DNA of 64,000 bases from Nocardioides luteus (GTDB lineage Bacteria > Actinomycetota > Actinomycetes > Propionibacteriales > Nocardioidaceae): contig NZ_JZDQ02000029.1 in assembly GCF_000960475.2 (NCBI RefSeq), positions 1 through 64,000 of the forward strand, written 5' to 3'. Below are positions 1-7,846 of the stretch, in pieces. The notes under the pieces are model-generated. The model was not told the origin of the DNA. It saw only the letters and a list, made by a program, of their open reading frames with translations, and did not search any database. The position numbers were made by a program, and so were the translations under genes. Each line of letters opens with the position of its first letter. The stretch's first letter is position 1.

Positions 1-23
1 GGCGCTGGTGCTGTCAGAGTCAT
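1..23 (-). CDS. 5' end of a gene, probably sugar ABC transporter permease (partial)
   Basis: Only the first seven codons are inside the window (reading MTLTAPA), starting with ATG at 23-21. The start lies 37 bp after the stop of the sugar-binding protein gene on the same strand, where binding-protein-dependent ABC operons normally carry the first permease. The assignment to a permease is inference from position alone; the sequence seen is too short to identify a family. Confidence 0.4.
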
Positions 24-60
24 GAGATGACGTGGTCTTCCTGGCTCAGTCGGAACCGGG

Positions 61-1329
61 TCACTTGGAGAAGTCGGGCAGCAGGTCGGCGAAGGCCGTG
101 TCCAGCGTCGTGATGCCCTTGTCGAGGGTCTCGGCGCCGGAGGCGATCTTCGGCAGCTCCTGGTCCATCGGACCCCACAGCGAGGAGTACTCCGGCAGCT
201 CCGGTCGCGGCTGGGCGGCCGGGAGCACGGTCTGGAAGCCGGCGATGCCCGGATCGGCCTTGACCTCGTCGGTGTAGGCGTCGTCGCGGGTCGGGAGCGT
301 CGAGTTCTTCAGCGCGATCTGGGACTGGGTCTCGGCCGAGGTCATGAACTTCACGAACGTCGCCGAGGCCTCCTGGTGCGCCTCGTCGGAGCCGGCGTAG
401 ATCGACAGGTTGTGACCGCCGGTCGGGGCGCCGGCCTCGCCGGTCGAGCCGGCCGGGACGGTCGCGATGCCCAGGTTGGTCTTGTCCTGGAACGCCGAGC
501 CCTTGTAGAAGTTCGTGATCTCCCAGGGGCCCTGGATGATCGCGGCGACCTTGCCGTTGACGAAGGCGTCCTGGATGTGGGCGTACGCGTCGGCGGTGGT
601 GTCCGCCTTGTGCAGGCCCGCGCCGTCGAAGAGACCCTGCCAGGTGGTCAGGCCCTTCTTGGCCTCCGGGGAGGTGATGGTGATCTTCTTCCCCTCGGCG
701 TCGACCATGTTGGTGCCCTCGCCGTAGAGGAACGGGGTGGCGTAGTAGCCCGACGTCGAACCCCAGTAGCCGTCGACACCGGTCTTGGACTTGATCGTGG
801 CGGCGTCCTTCTTGAGGTCGTCCCAGGTCGCGGGGGCCTCGGTGATGCCGGCCTTCTCGAAGAGCGCCTTGTTGTAGACCAGCGCGAGGGTGTCGGTGAC
901 GAACGGGACGCCGTAGGTCTTGCCCTCGAACTGGGCCTGCTTGATCAGGTTGGGCTGGAAGGCGTCCTTCTCCTCGAGCGCCTCGGTGTCGTCGAGGGGC
1001 GCGAGGTAGCCCTTCTGGGCGAACGCGGGGGTCCAGCCGACCTCGGCGCGGAGCACGTCCGGGGCGCCGCTGGCACCGGCCGCGGTGTCGAACTTGTTCT
1101 GCGCCTGGTCGAACTGCACGTTGACGTACTTGACCTTGATGTCCGGGTTGGCCTTCTCGAAGTCCTTGACGAGGGCCTTGTACGTCGGGGCCTCGTTGGT
1201 CGCGTTCGAGGTGTCCCACCAGGTGATGGTGACCGGACCGTCGCTGCTGTCGCCGCTGCTACCGCCACATGCCGTTGCCGCGAGTGCGAGCGATGCCGCC
1301 ACTGCGGTGGCCACGATGCCACGTCGCAT
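61..1329 (-). CDS. Sugar ABC transporter substrate-binding lipoprotein
   Basis: A 422-residue family 1 extracellular solute-binding protein that would capture a sugar or oligosaccharide outside the membrane and pass it to an ABC importer. The N-terminus is a lipoprotein signal: two arginines, an Ala/Leu-rich core and a lipobox ending in Cys21 (AATAC), followed by a Gly/Ser linker. The mature start (VTITWWDTSN) and the segment ending FEKANPDIKVKYV are typical of maltose-type binding proteins. The ATG at 1329 is chosen because AAGGAGAAC sits just upstream; the same frame runs open further upstream but without a ribosome site. It is divergent from a LacI regulator and appears to head an operon continuing off the left edge. 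The ligand cannot be read from sequence. Confidence 0.9.
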   Translation of the reverse strand: MRRGIVATAVAASLALAATACGGSSGDSSDGPVTITWWDTSNATNEAPTYKALVKDFEKANPDIKVKYVNVQFDQAQNKFDTAAGASGAPDVLRAEVGWTPAFAQKGYLAPLDDTEALEEKDAFQPNLIKQAQFEGKTYGVPFVTDTLALVYNKALFEKAGITEAPATWDDLKKDAATIKSKTGVDGYWGSTSGYYATPFLYGEGTNMVDAEGKKITITSPEAKKGLTTWQGLFDGAGLHKADTTADAYAHIQDAFVNGKVAAIIQGPWEITNFYKGSAFQDKTNLGIATVPAGSTGEAGAPTGGHNLSIYAGSDEAHQEASATFVKFMTSAETQSQIALKNSTLPTRDDAYTDEVKADPGIAGFQTVLPAAQPRPELPEYSSLWGPMDQELPKIASGAETLDKGITTLDTAFADLLPDFSK

Positions 1330-1415
1330 GAGTTCTCCTTCGATATGGGGCCGGGCGAGGAATCCGCCCGGTGGTGTGACGAAGGTAACCCCGCGTCGAG
1401 GAGAATGTAAGAGCC

Positions 1416-1444
1416 TTTCAGCAAAAGTTGCAAACTTGCTGAAA
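1416..1444. promoter_or_regulatory. Palindromic operator, probably for the LacI-family regulator
   Basis: A 29-bp inverted repeat: TTTCAGCAA at 1416-1424 and its exact complement TTGCTGAAA at 1436-1444, with a second nested inverted repeat AAGTT/AACTT at 1425-1437. It lies in the divergent gap, 33 bp before the regulator start and about 87 bp before the binding-protein start. LacI-family proteins bind such dyads; assignment to the adjacent regulator is inference. Confidence 0.65.
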
Positions 1445-1477
1445 CTTCTTGCAGGCCGTGTAGGGAGGGGGCATGAT

Positions 1478-2527
1478 GTGACCGTGCCCATAACACCAGC
1501 CTCCGCCCGTCTTGCTGACATCGCGGCCCATGCGGGCGTCAGCGAGGCGACGGTCAGTCGCGTCCTCAACGGCAAGCCGGGTGTCGCAGCGGCGACGCGG
1601 GAGGCGGTGCTGGCGGCGATCGACGTCCACGGCTACGAGCGCCCGGTGAAGCTGCGCCAGCGCAGCGAGGGCCTGGTCGGGCTGATCACGCCCGAGCTCG
1701 ACAACCCGATCTTCCCCGCGCTCGCGCAGGTCATCGCGCAGGGGCTGACCCGGCAGGGCTACACCCCGGTGCTGGCGACGCAGACGCCCGGCGGCTCCAC
1801 CGAGGACGAGCTCACCGAGATGCTCGTCGACCGCGGCGTCACCGGGATCATCTTCGTCTCCGGCCTGCACGCGGACACCACCGCCGACATGACGCGCTAC
1901 GAGAAGCTGCGCGCCCAGGGCGTGCCGTACGTCCTCCTCGACGGTTTCAGCCCCGACATCAAGGCGCCGTTCATCTCGCCCGACGACCGCGAGGCGATGC
2001 AGTTGGCGGTCACCCACCTCGCCACGCTCGGCCACTCCAAGATCGGCCTGGTCGTCGGCCCCCGCCGCTTCGTGCCGGTCCAGCGCAAGATCGAGGGCTT
2101 CGTGGCGACGATGTCCGAGCGCTTCGGCCTGAGCGCCGACGAGGTCGAGAAGGGCCACATCCGCGACTCGCTGTTCACCCTCGAGGGCGGCCAGGCTGCC
2201 GCCTCCGCGCTCCTGGACGAGGGCTTCACCGCGATCGTCTGCGCCAGCGACATGATGGCGCTGGGCGCTATCCGGGCCGCCCGCTCGCGCGGTCTGCGGG
2301 TCCCCGAGGACGTCTCCGTCGTCGGCTACGACGACTCCCAGCTCATCGCCTTCACCGACCCGCCGCTGACCACCGTCCGCAAGCCGGTCCACGCGATGGG
2401 CCAGGCCGCCGTCCGCGCCATCCTCGACGAGATCGCCGGCACCGGCACGCCTCACTCCGAGTTCGTCTTCCACCCCGAGCTGGTGGTGAGGGGCTCGACA
2501 GCCTCCGGCCCGCGCGTCAACCCCTGA
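1478..2527 (+). CDS. LacI-family transcriptional regulator
   Basis: A 349-residue cytoplasmic repressor. The N-terminal helix-turn-helix reads LADIAAHAGVSEATVSRVLN, the canonical LacI motif, and the rest is a periplasmic-binding-protein-like effector domain (VGLITPELDNPIFPALAQ; SVVGYDDSQLIAFTDPPLTTV near the end). The GTG at 1478 is preferred over a much longer upstream extension of the frame because AGGGAGGGG lies 7 bp before it and because this start gives the usual family length. It is transcribed away from the sugar-binding protein gene and very probably represses that operon, and perhaps itself, through the palindrome at 1416-1444. The inducer is unknown but is expected to be the transported sugar. 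Confidence 0.92.
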   Translation: MTVPITPASARLADIAAHAGVSEATVSRVLNGKPGVAAATREAVLAAIDVHGYERPVKLRQRSEGLVGLITPELDNPIFPALAQVIAQGLTRQGYTPVLATQTPGGSTEDELTEMLVDRGVTGIIFVSGLHADTTADMTRYEKLRAQGVPYVLLDGFSPDIKAPFISPDDREAMQLAVTHLATLGHSKIGLVVGPRRFVPVQRKIEGFVATMSERFGLSADEVEKGHIRDSLFTLEGGQAAASALLDEGFTAIVCASDMMALGAIRAARSRGLRVPEDVSVVGYDDSQLIAFTDPPLTTVRKPVHAMGQAAVRAILDEIAGTGTPHSEFVFHPELVVRGSTASGPRVNP

Positions 2528-2531
2528 CCCC

Positions 2532-2594
2532 GCCGAGAAGTCAGAGTCTGACGCCGAGAGGTCGATTTCTGGCCTCGAAGAGTCGATTCTCGAG
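2532..2594 (+). repeat. Cluster 1 of a 21-bp tandem intergenic repeat (3 units)
   Basis: Three contiguous 21-bp units at 2532-2552, 2553-2573 and 2574-2594. The units begin GCCGAGAAGTCAGA, GCCGAGAGGTCGATT and CTCGAAGAGTCGATT, so each carries a CGARRRGTC core followed by a TCT near its end. They are diverged but keep exact period. Similar units occur in opposite orientation at 3670-3732 and in the same orientation at 30833-30874. The function is unknown. Confidence 0.7.
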
Positions 2595-2627
2595 GTCGGG
2601 ATATGCGAGCCTCCGGCCATCGATGAG

Positions 2628-3548
2628 TCACCAGCGACGGTTCGTCATCGCCGGCCTGAGAGCAGCGCGTAGCTCGCGCAGCCAGCGATCGAGATTGTCG
2701 CCAGTGAAGTCGCCGCGGCGTACGACGATCACGGTCCAGCCATGGTCTCGCAACCATCGGCGTCGTTCCGCGTCGTACCTGCGCTGCTCCGCCGTCAGGT
2801 CATGTGCGTCGATGCCGTCATACTCGACGCACACGCGAGCGTGTTCGTAGGCGAAGTCGAGTCGGAAGGTCGGCGCCCCGTCGATCTCGATCCAGAACTG
2901 GGGCCGCGGTGATGGCAGCCCGGCATCGTGGATGGCGAGGAGAGTCCAGGCCTCCCGCGCCGACTCGACCCTCGGTTCGACCAGCGGCGCGAGGTCCTTG
3001 AGCTGTCGTACGCCTCGCCGACCGCGGTAGCGCGGCAGCATGTGCAGGAAGTCGGCTGCCACCAGGCCGTGCTCCCGGGCCAGTGCACACATCGCAGCGA
3101 ACGCCTCTCGGCGACGGAGGTTGCATCCGAGGTCACAGCCTGTGCGGATCGGGACGGTGACTGTGACGCCGCCGATCGTCATGATGTCGGCCGGGACGAG
3201 GTCCCGGATGTGACCGTCGATCCCCGTACGCCGAGACCGGGTGTGCCCGCGCAGGGCACAGGTCTCGAGATCCACATCGAGGTCGAGCTCCGCGTAGGTG
3301 AGGACGTTGACTCCGTGGATGAGCGCGGCGGTGCGGTCGATCACCACATGATGGGGTGCCACGACCCGAGCGACTGCCGCAGCGCGCGTCTGCGGCGTGT
3401 CAGGTGTGCTCGCCGGGATGAACGCGCCGTGCACCACGCGGCGAACGACGCCGTTGTCGATCATGCGGTAGACGTCGTCTGCGCTGAGGCCGATCTCGGC
3501 AGCATCGGCAAGGCTGAATGGGCTGTCGGGCACGGTGAGAGTGGTCAT
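2628..3548 (-). CDS. AbiEi-antitoxin-like / DUF559 domain protein
   Basis: A 306-residue protein. The N-terminal part (MTTLTVPDSPFSLADAAEIG, then a segment ending RRVVHGAF) resembles the winged-helix region of type IV AbiEi-like antitoxins. The C-terminal part (FRLDFAYEHARVCVEYDG, then WTVIVVRRGDF) matches the DUF559/Vsr-like PD-(D/E)XK fold, with the Asp of LDF and the acidic pair of VEYDG as likely metal ligands. The frame is open upstream to 3665, but ATG at 3548 begins the conserved domain. No AbiEii-type nucleotidyltransferase toxin lies beside it, so it is not a standard toxin-antitoxin pair. It is bracketed by 21-bp repeat clusters in opposite orientations. Many such lone genes are found in actinobacteria, and their biochemical role is not established. 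Confidence 0.65.
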   Translation of the reverse strand: MTTLTVPDSPFSLADAAEIGLSADDVYRMIDNGVVRRVVHGAFIPASTPDTPQTRAAAVARVVAPHHVVIDRTAALIHGVNVLTYAELDLDVDLETCALRGHTRSRRTGIDGHIRDLVPADIMTIGGVTVTVPIRTGCDLGCNLRRREAFAAMCALAREHGLVAADFLHMLPRYRGRRGVRQLKDLAPLVEPRVESAREAWTLLAIHDAGLPSPRPQFWIEIDGAPTFRLDFAYEHARVCVEYDGIDAHDLTAEQRRYDAERRRWLRDHGWTVIVVRRGDFTGDNLDRWLRELRAALRPAMTNRRW

Positions 3549-3669
3549 GAGGCCAGCCTCGACGTGGCTGCCGACAGTTCTGAGCCCGTCGCCGGCGCCT
3601 GGGGATAACCGCGTCTTGAGCATCACCTGTGGATGGCAAACGGCCCGGAGCGCTCCGAGAGACACTCGG

Positions 3670-3732
3670 CCTCAAGAATCGACCTCTCGCGTTCGAAGAG
3701 TGACTCGTCGCGCCAGATTCTGACTCTTCGCG
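3670..3732 (-). repeat. Cluster 2 of the 21-bp tandem repeat (3 units, inverted)
   Basis: Read on the minus strand, three contiguous 21-bp units at 3732-3712, 3711-3691 and 3690-3670. They begin CGCGAAGAGTCAGAATCTGG, GCGACGAGTCACTC and GCGAGAGGTCGATT. The third shares the 13 bases CGAGAGGTCGATT with unit 2 of cluster 1, and the first shares the CAGA-TCTG core with unit 1. The cluster is therefore an inverted counterpart of the one at 2532-2594, on the other side of the DUF559 gene. Confidence 0.7.
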
Positions 3733-3785
3733 GTCAGGAAGTGACCGGTCGGGAGGAGGCGGCGCGCGGCTGGCAGGATGGGCGC

Positions 3786-4757
3786 GTGACGATTGTGGCT
3801 GCTGCTGATGGGTCGGCGCTCGGGAACCCGGGGCCTGCGGGGTGGGGTTGGTACGTGGACGAGTCCACGTGGGCCTGCGGCGGCTGGCCGCACGGGACCA
3901 ACAACCAGGGCGAGCTGACCGCGGTCCTCGACCTGCTGCGCCAGACGGCCCACACCGGCGAGCCGCTGCTCGTCTACTGCGACTCCAAGTACGTCATCAA
4001 CTCGGTCACCAAGTGGATGGCCGGCTGGAAGCGCAAGGGCTGGAAGAAGGCCGACGGCAAGCCCGTCCTCAACGTCGAGATCATGAAGGAGCTCGACGCG
4101 GCGATGCAGGGCCGCGACGTCCGGTTCGAGTGGATCAAGGGCCACTCCGGACATCCGCTGAACGAGGCCGCCGACAGGCTCGCGAACGGCGCCGCGCTGG
4201 CCTACCAGCAGGGGAGCGTGCCGGACCCCGGCCCGGGATTCGCGGGGGCCGTCGAGGCGCCCGCGGTCGCGCCGCAGGTCGCGCAGCCCGAGCCCGAGCC
4301 GGACGACCTGCTCGGCCTGCTGGACGCGGAGCCGACGGCGTCCGGGACGAGCCCGGCGTACACCTTCTCGGCCGACCAGAGCCGGATCGACCCCGACTGG
4401 GTGCACCGGATGCTCGCGCAGTCCTACTGGGCGAGCGACCGCACGCGCGAGGTGCAGGACGCGGCCAACAAGGGGTCGCGCTGCTACGGCGTCTACGACG
4501 CGGCGGGCAACCAGGTCGCCTTCGCCCGCGTGGTCAGCGACTTCGCCGCCTTCGCCTGGCTGTGCGACGTGATCGTCGACCCGGGCGTACGCGGCCAGGG
4601 GATCGGCAAGATGCTGATCGAGGGCGTCGTCGCCGACCTCGAGCCCTACCGAATCCGCCGCACCCTGCTGGCCACCGAGGACGCCCACGAGCTCTACGCG
4701 AAGTACGGCTGGGAGCCGCTGCCCGCGCCCGAGCGCTGGATGATCCGCACCCGCTAG
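3786..4757 (+). CDS. rnhA: Ribonuclease HI fused to a GNAT N-acetyltransferase
   Basis: A 323-residue two-domain protein. Residues 1-140 are RNase HI, which cleaves the RNA strand of RNA-DNA hybrids: the catalytic carboxylates are visible as Asp8 (AADGSALGNPGP), Glu43 (NNQGELTAV), Asp66 (YCDSKYV) and the Asp of NEAADRLANG, together with the GHSGHPLNE segment. A Pro/Glu-rich linker follows. The last 130 residues or so are a GNAT domain with the acetyl-CoA loop VDPGVRGQGIGKML. The GTG at 3786 begins the RNase H core exactly; the frame upstream runs through repeat DNA and is unlikely to be translated. The stop overlaps by 4 bp the convergent membrane-protein stop. The acetyl acceptor is unknown. 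Confidence 0.9.
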   Translation: MTIVAAADGSALGNPGPAGWGWYVDESTWACGGWPHGTNNQGELTAVLDLLRQTAHTGEPLLVYCDSKYVINSVTKWMAGWKRKGWKKADGKPVLNVEIMKELDAAMQGRDVRFEWIKGHSGHPLNEAADRLANGAALAYQQGSVPDPGPGFAGAVEAPAVAPQVAQPEPEPDDLLGLLDAEPTASGTSPAYTFSADQSRIDPDWVHRMLAQSYWASDRTREVQDAANKGSRCYGVYDAAGNQVAFARVVSDFAAFAWLCDVIVDPGVRGQGIGKMLIEGVVADLEPYRIRRTLLATEDAHELYAKYGWEPLPAPERWMIRTR

Positions 4758-5443
4758 GGGAGGGCCTCCGTGGTGGCGGGTTCGATCGCGGGGACGTCGC
4801 GGCGGCGACCGACGCTGACCACACCCCACGCCACCAGGGTGAAGGCCGCGGCGATGCCGGCGACGTAGAACGAGACGACCAGATAGCCGTCCTGCACGTG
4901 CGGGTTGAGGAACGGGTAGGGATACCACCAGCCCTCGCCGGTGAGCGGGGAGACGACGTTCTCGCCGCGCAGCAGGGTGTAGACCACCCACAGGATCGGC
5001 CACGAGATGATCACCGCGACCGTACGCCACGGCAGCCGGCGGCGCGGGGGAGCGAAGAGCAGGTCGACCACGAGGAAGACCGGCCCGATGAGATGCAGCA
5101 CCTCGTTGGCCCACGGCGTCGCGGCGAGGGCGATCCCGCGCAGCAGCAGGTTGTAGACGATCCCGGTGATGGTCATGAACGTCGTCGCCGCGGCGAGCAG
5201 GACGGCCGTCCACACCGGCTCCGGACCCTTCCGGGTCAGTGCCCACAGCGCTCCGGCCACCAGGGCGGCCAGGGCGAAGAGGTTCGACTCGATCGTGAAG
5301 TAGCTGAAGAAGTTCACCAGGACCGTCGCGGTGCTGGAGCCGTCTGCGGGCACCGTACGCAGCGCGTTGCGGAACTCGGCCAGGACGGCCGCGAGGATGA
5401 GCGCGGCCATGGCCAGGCGCAGGATCGACCAGGTCTTCGTCAC
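4754..5443 (-). CDS. Pr6Pr-family integral membrane protein
   Basis: A 229-residue protein with about six hydrophobic spans, including a first helix from residue 7 to 23 and segments around FFSYFTIESNLFALAALVAGAL, MTITGIVYNLLL and VAVIISWPILWVVYTLL. The FSYFT-ESN motif and the aromatic WWYPYPFLNPHVQDGY stretch match the bacterial Pr6Pr family, which is related to animal androgen-inducible FAR-17a/AIG1 membrane hydrolases. Activity in bacteria is not established. The tail after the last helix is short and charged. It converges with the RNase H fusion gene, the two stops overlapping. Confidence 0.8.
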   Translation of the reverse strand: MTKTWSILRLAMAALILAAVLAEFRNALRTVPADGSSTATVLVNFFSYFTIESNLFALAALVAGALWALTRKGPEPVWTAVLLAAATTFMTITGIVYNLLLRGIALAATPWANEVLHLIGPVFLVVDLLFAPPRRRLPWRTVAVIISWPILWVVYTLLRGENVVSPLTGEGWWYPYPFLNPHVQDGYLVVSFYVAGIAAAFTLVAWGVVSVGRRRDVPAIEPATTEALP

Positions 5444-5556
5444 GGACTCACCGTAAGCCTGGGGCCGGGCGATCGGGGCGGTAATCGGGGTGAACCGCGC
5501 CGTGTCCCCGTGCTAGCGTCGTCGCGATCGTGATTCGACGGCAGGAGGTGAGACCC

Positions 5557-5610
5557 GTGTACGCAACGACCACTGCGGGTGCTCCCCGCCTTCCACGATC
5601 CTGCGGCTGA
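5557..5610 (+). CDS. Possible 17-residue leader peptide ORF
   Basis: A GTG-initiated 17-codon ORF reading VYATTTAGAPRLPRSCG, preceded by the strong ribosome site AGGAGGTGAGACCC. It lies about 60 bp upstream of the patatin-like gene, which has a weaker site of its own (GAAAGGCGACTCCC). Such a good Shine-Dalgarno sequence in a 228-bp gap otherwise lacking a gene is the only evidence. It could be a translated leader or upstream ORF that affects the next gene, or chance. Confidence 0.3.
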   Translation: MYATTTAGAPRLPRSCG

Positions 5611-5671
5611 GCCCGATCCGGGCCGAGCCACCCGGGAGCGCCTGCGGAAACCCTTCCGAAAGGCGACTCCC

Positions 5672-6565
5672 ATGAACACGACGACACGAGCCCAGCTCAC
5701 CGGCGAGCGCGCCCTGGTCCTCGGCGGTGGCGGATCGGCGGGCAATGCCTGGCTTATCGGCGTCATCGCCGGCCTGCTCGAGGGCGGCCTGGATGTGACC
5801 GACGCCGATCTCGTCATCGGCACCTCCGCCGGTGCGACCGCCGCGGCCCAGATCAGCGGTGCCGGCCCGGCCGACCTGCTGGCCGCCGTCCTCTCGACAC
5901 CGACTCCCCAGGCTCCGTCAGGACCACGCGGCCCCATCTCCTTCGCCCATCTCGAGCGGACCGACGCCATCATCGCCGCCTCGGCCGACCTGGCCGACAT
6001 GCGGCGCCGGATCGGCGCGGACGCGATCGAGCTCGCCGAGGTATGGGGCGAGCAGGGCCGGGACCGCTGGCGGGAGACGGTTGCCGCCCGGCTGCCGAGC
6101 CCGCACTGGCCCGGGCGCAACATCCTGCTCACCGTGGTCGATGCCGACACCGGTGAGCCGGTCGCGCTCGACCGCGACAGCGGCGTCGACCTGGCCGACG
6201 CGGTCGCCGCCAGCTGTGCAGGCGGCCCGGCGTACGCGATCGGCGGACGCCGCTACATCGACGGCGGCTACCGGCGCTCGAGCGAGAACGCCGATCTGGC
6301 GGCAGGCTACGAGCGGGTGCTGGTCCTCTCGCCCCTCGGCGGCCGGACCCGGCATCCGGCCACGTGGCGCAGCGACCTCGCGACGCAGGTCGAGGAGCTG
6401 CGCGCCGGCGGCAGCACGGTCGAGACGGTTCTCCCCGACGGCGACTCCCTCGAAGCGTTCGGCGACAACATGATGAATCCGTCGACCCGGCCACCGGCGG
6501 CTCGGGCCGGTCACCGCCAGGGCCTACGCCTGGCGGGGGATATCGCCGGATTCTGGCGCCGATGA
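5672..6565 (+). CDS. Patatin-like phospholipase
   Basis: A 297-residue serine lipid acyl hydrolase of the patatin family. The oxyanion loop GGGGSAGNAW (residues 18-27), the nucleophile elbow IGTSAG (Ser52) and the Asp of YIDGG (about residue 197) form the Ser-Asp dyad arrangement of patatins. There is no signal peptide, so it should act inside the cell on membrane lipid or acyl esters. ATG at 5672 follows GAAAGG with suitable spacing and begins shortly before the conserved loop. A short SD-preceded ORF lies upstream. A second patatin-like gene is at 13286-14215, but the two are not close copies. Confidence 0.88.
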   Translation: MNTTTRAQLTGERALVLGGGGSAGNAWLIGVIAGLLEGGLDVTDADLVIGTSAGATAAAQISGAGPADLLAAVLSTPTPQAPSGPRGPISFAHLERTDAIIAASADLADMRRRIGADAIELAEVWGEQGRDRWRETVAARLPSPHWPGRNILLTVVDADTGEPVALDRDSGVDLADAVAASCAGGPAYAIGGRRYIDGGYRRSSENADLAAGYERVLVLSPLGGRTRHPATWRSDLATQVEELRAGGSTVETVLPDGDSLEAFGDNMMNPSTRPPAARAGHRQGLRLAGDIAGFWRR

Positions 6566-6651
6566 GGGCGGCCGCAGCGTAGGTTTCCTGTCGCAGCAGA
6601 GCGAGGGCAGGTCGAGACGGCGGCGCGCCCGCTTCGTGGAGAGGACCGAAG

Positions 6652-7833
6652 GTGGGCACGACCGGGGTCGTCGGCGGCGGGATCGTCGGACTGGCGGTGG
6701 CGCGGGAGATCCTGCGCCGCCGCCCCGCCGAGACGGTGATCGTCTTCGAGAAGGAGACCACGCTCGGTGCCCATCAGACCGGCCACAACTCCGGCGTGGT
6801 CCACGCGGGGATCTACTACCGGCCCGGCAGTCTCAAGGCCCGGCTGTGCACCCGCGGCCGCGGTCTGCTCGAGGAGTTCGCGGCCGAGCACCGGATCCCG
6901 TTCGAGGAGTGCGGCAAGCTCGTCGTCGCGGTCGAGGAGTCCGAGCTGGGCCGTTTCGACGCGCTGGAGAAGACGGCGACGGCCAACGGCGTCCCCGGCC
7001 TCAGACGCGTCGGTCCCGAGGAGATCAAGGAGATCGAGCCGTACACCGCGGGGCTGGCCGCCCTGCACTCGCCGCGGACGGCGATCATCGACTACGTGGC
7101 GGTGGCGCAGGCGCTCGGCCGGAGCATCCGCGAGACCGGGGGAGAGGTACGCCTCGGCGAGGAGGTCGTCGGCATCCACCGGGTCACCGGCGGGACCGAG
7201 GTCGAGACGGCCTCCGGCCGGACCCGGGTCGACCACCTGGTCGTGTGCGGTGGCCTGGAGTCCGACCGCCTCGGCGAGCTGACCGGTGGTCCGAAGGCGC
7301 CCCGGATCATCCCGTTCCGGGGCGAGTACATGCAGGTCAGCGAGGCGAAGCAGGACCTGGTCCGCGGCATGGTCTACCCGGTCCCCGACCCGCGCTACCC
7401 GTTCCTCGGCGTGCACTTCACCCGCCGGGTGGGCGGTGGCCTCGAGGTCGGGCCGAACGCCTTCCTGGCGCTCAGCCGCCGACGCTACGGCCGGACGTCG
7501 CTGACCCCGCGCGACGTCGTCGACACGCTCGCCTGGCCGGGCTTCTGGCGGTTCGCCGCCGAGCACTGGCGCACCGGCATCACCGAGCTTCGCGGCGTAC
7601 TGTCCAAGCAGGCCTACATGCGCGAGGCCCAGCGCTACGTGCCCGAGATCGGCGCCGCCGACGTCGAGCGGGCGGGCCTGGGGCTGCGGGCCCAGGCCGT
7701 CGAGCGCGACGGCTCGCTGGTCGACGACTTCGTCATCCACCACGCCGACGGCGTCACGTCAGTGCGCAACGCGCCCAGCCCGGCCGCGACCTCGAGCCTG
7801 GCCATCGCCGAGTACGTCGTGGACCGGATGTGA
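6652..7833 (+). CDS. lhgO: L-2-hydroxyglutarate oxidase
   Basis: A 393-residue FAD enzyme of the DAO superfamily that oxidises L-2-hydroxyglutarate to 2-oxoglutarate. The dinucleotide-binding motif VVGGGIVGLAVARE is at residues 6-19. HQTGHNSGVVHAGIYY is diagnostic for LhgO, as is the C-terminal part: GGGLEVGPNAFLAL, a YVPEIGAADVERAG segment, then VRNAPSPAATSSLAIAEYV. The protein is full length. GTG at 6652 is preceded by GAGGACCGAAG. It lies 86 bp after the patatin-like gene on the same strand, with no obvious functional link. Confidence 0.93.
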   Translation: MGTTGVVGGGIVGLAVAREILRRRPAETVIVFEKETTLGAHQTGHNSGVVHAGIYYRPGSLKARLCTRGRGLLEEFAAEHRIPFEECGKLVVAVEESELGRFDALEKTATANGVPGLRRVGPEEIKEIEPYTAGLAALHSPRTAIIDYVAVAQALGRSIRETGGEVRLGEEVVGIHRVTGGTEVETASGRTRVDHLVVCGGLESDRLGELTGGPKAPRIIPFRGEYMQVSEAKQDLVRGMVYPVPDPRYPFLGVHFTRRVGGGLEVGPNAFLALSRRRYGRTSLTPRDVVDTLAWPGFWRFAAEHWRTGITELRGVLSKQAYMREAQRYVPEIGAADVERAGLGLRAQAVERDGSLVDDFVIHHADGVTSVRNAPSPAATSSLAIAEYVVDRM

Positions 7834-7846
7834 CCAACGTGCCACG

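Noticed and set aside
3549-3665. N-terminal extension of the DUF559 gene
   Set aside because: The extra 39 residues show no conserved pattern and lack a ribosome site. The conserved domain begins at the ATG at 3548.
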